Below are positions 63,876-64,000 of a DNA stretch of 64,000 bases, in pieces. The stretch lies in assembly GCA_018262095.1 (NCBI GenBank), contig JAGTRW010000027.1:1-64000 (forward strand), in the 5' to 3' direction. The DNA is from Pseudomonadota bacterium (lineage in GTDB: Bacteria; Pseudomonadota; Gammaproteobacteria; Burkholderiales; Rhodocyclaceae). Every line of letters begins with the position of its first letter. Within the stretch, counting starts at the first letter, position 1. Both the position numbers and the translations under genes were made by a program. Under the pieces are notes generated by a model, which did not search any database, was not told the origin of the DNA, and worked only from the letters and a program-made list of their open reading frames with translations.

Positions 63876-64000
63876 CGCTGCTGCCAAGCATGCTCCCATT
63901 TCGCCGAACGCTTCGTTTTTTTGGCAGACTCGGCTAGACTTTGCCGCCTCCCGAGCGCGTCTCGCACCATCTTGTCAAAACCATGCCCAGAACCGAAAAG

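Noticed and set aside
63983-64000. Start of another gene (ATG then five codons) at the window end
   Set aside because: Only six codons are visible and there is no clear ribosome site, so no call is justified.

Overview
The window is a GC-rich, gene-dense stretch of a betaproteobacterial chromosome, most likely Rhodocyclaceae close to Propionivibrio or Ca. Accumulibacter. This is inferred from the beta/gamma-type order lptD-surA-pdxA-rsmA, the amgK-murU pair beside lptD, and a large glycogen and glycolysis block next to a sodium-pumping methylmalonyl-CoA decarboxylase. That combination fits a glycogen-storing, propionate-forming bacterium. I see no rRNA, tRNA, CRISPR array, prophage or transposase gene.

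Layout. 1-4.4 kb: a truncated aldo/keto reductase, a cupin-racemase pair, and a reverse-strand set of metallophosphoesterase, glycosyltransferase and dgkA. 4.7-11 kb: an exported unknown, rpiA, phoU, yggX, and the reverse-strand set rsmE-pap-argA. 11-11.7 kb: a gene-free palindromic repeat element. 11.7-14 kb: a SulP-STAS-cNMP transporter. 14.3-23 kb: glgP-glgB-glgX-malQ followed by a small Lys/Ala/Pro-rich DUF2934 protein. 23-29.3 kb, reverse strand: pgi-pgm-glgC-glgA. 29.7-34.3 kb: a second polymer-building set, GlgM-like synthase, a GH13 protein and GlgE. 34.7-43.5 kb: gap, pgk, mmdADCB, an unknown soluble protein, and pyk. 43.7-51.3 kb: DUF3422, purC, DUF2189, prlC, an exported glutaredoxin-like protein, xth, and a reverse-strand SDR. 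51.3-58.7 kb, reverse strand: lptD-surA-pdxA-rsmA. 58.8-63.9 kb: amgK-murU, pepP, ubiH and a solute-binding-like protein without a signal peptide.

The central block forms one route. GlgP, GlgX and MalQ break glycogen to glucose-1-phosphate; Pgm, Pgi, Gap, Pgk and Pyk carry it to pyruvate. GlgC supplies ADP-glucose both to GlgA and, probably, to GlgM/GlgE. MmdADCB can turn methylmalonyl-CoA into propionyl-CoA while exporting sodium.

The most unusual findings are in the outer-membrane and rsmA operon. (1) The LptD frame carries a complete PagP lipid A palmitoyltransferase-like domain at its N-terminus, with His, Asp and Ser catalytic positions kept. It is joined to LptD by a Pro/Ala/Gly linker that contains a run of ten G. 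The signal peptide lies upstream in another frame, beyond sixteen copies of a hexanucleotide. (2) Between pdxA and rsmA lie three tandem 95-bp units. Each encodes a 32-residue mini-ORF that overlaps the next start codon, begins like RsmA itself, and contains a hairpin whose stem shows compensatory base changes.
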